Assembly (NCBI GenBank): GCA_023213315.1
Contig: JAKCPI010016390.1
Span: 1-64,000, forward strand
Direction: 5' to 3'
Length of the DNA stretch: 64,000 nucleotides
Source: Euborellia annulipes
Taxonomy: Eukaryota; Arthropoda; Insecta; Dermaptera; Anisolabididae
This document shows positions 63,795 to 64,000 of this stretch, one piece after another (within the stretch, counting starts at the first letter, position 1; the number at the start of each line of letters is the position of its first letter). The position numbers were made by a program, and so were the translations under genes. Under the pieces are notes generated by a model. That model saw nothing but the letters and a program-made list of their open reading frames with translations, made no database searches and was not told the origin of the DNA.

Positions 63795-64000
63795 AGTGGC
63801 GTCATTTCAACTTTTTCTTGGGGGGGTGGCAAATTTTTTCTTGGGGGGGCAAACATTTTTTTTTCTTAAAATTTTCTTACAAATGGGTACTCAAATTTGG
63901 CCAAAATATATTTAATTTAATTAATTGTTTAATTTTGTACAGTTTGTATACTCGTAGATGTATTTTGGAGTATTTTATTTAGAATAATATAAAATTTTAT
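63795..64000. mobile_element. hAT-type element, 5' end, cut by the window edge
   Basis: CAGTGGCGTCATTTC followed by G-run repeats (TTGGGGGGG twice), typical of this genome's CAG-start hAT MITEs. The right end lies outside. Confidence 0.4.

Overview
This is an AT-rich eukaryotic nuclear window with two split protein genes, both on the minus strand, embedded in dense, nested transposable-element debris. Introns are GT-AG; several are only 69-75 bp, others many kilobases. The homeodomain gene reads most like arthropod brain-specific homeobox (bsh), so an insect or other arthropod with a repeat-rich genome is the best guess. Species cannot be told from the sequence.

Layout. (1) 3,874-15,016, minus: a complete 12-exon gene for the ICE2/NARG2 subunit of the little elongation complex (about 603 aa). 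It has an AATAAA signal just past the stop and a CCAAT box plus two TGACGTCA sites upstream of the first coding exon. One exon is a base out of frame at an A8 run. (2) 15.2-39.6 kb: mostly repeats. These include two copies of an element with an internal 155-bp tandem array (18.3-23.7 kb), Penelope-like fold-backs with hammerhead-like motifs, nested hAT elements, decayed mariner-like transposases, and a few non-repetitive islands (three CACGTG boxes at 33.8-34.0 kb, a TATA-like motif at 33.17 kb, a splice-bounded 198-bp open block at 30.9 kb). (3) 39,619-59,572, minus: the 3' part of bsh. The homeodomain is split between two exons, and the acidic C-terminal exon lies 17.6 kb away across a repeat-filled intron. 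The 5' exon(s) lie beyond 59.6 kb and were not found. (4) 59.7-64 kb: a Helitron-like element and further repeats.

Repeat biology. At least eight hAT-type elements have readable 8-bp target-site duplications, often nested several deep. A hAT dimerisation-domain remnant (41.3-41.6 kb) lies between CGATT-rich subterminal repeats like those of two of the MITE families. Another family, present about 15 times, carries self-complementary hairpins (CTTTCTCTTACC..., AATCTGGTGTGAC...). Penelope-like units occur as inverted pairs with CUGANGA...GAAA motifs. No rRNA, CRISPR array or intact tRNA gene was seen; tRNA-derived SINE heads are present.
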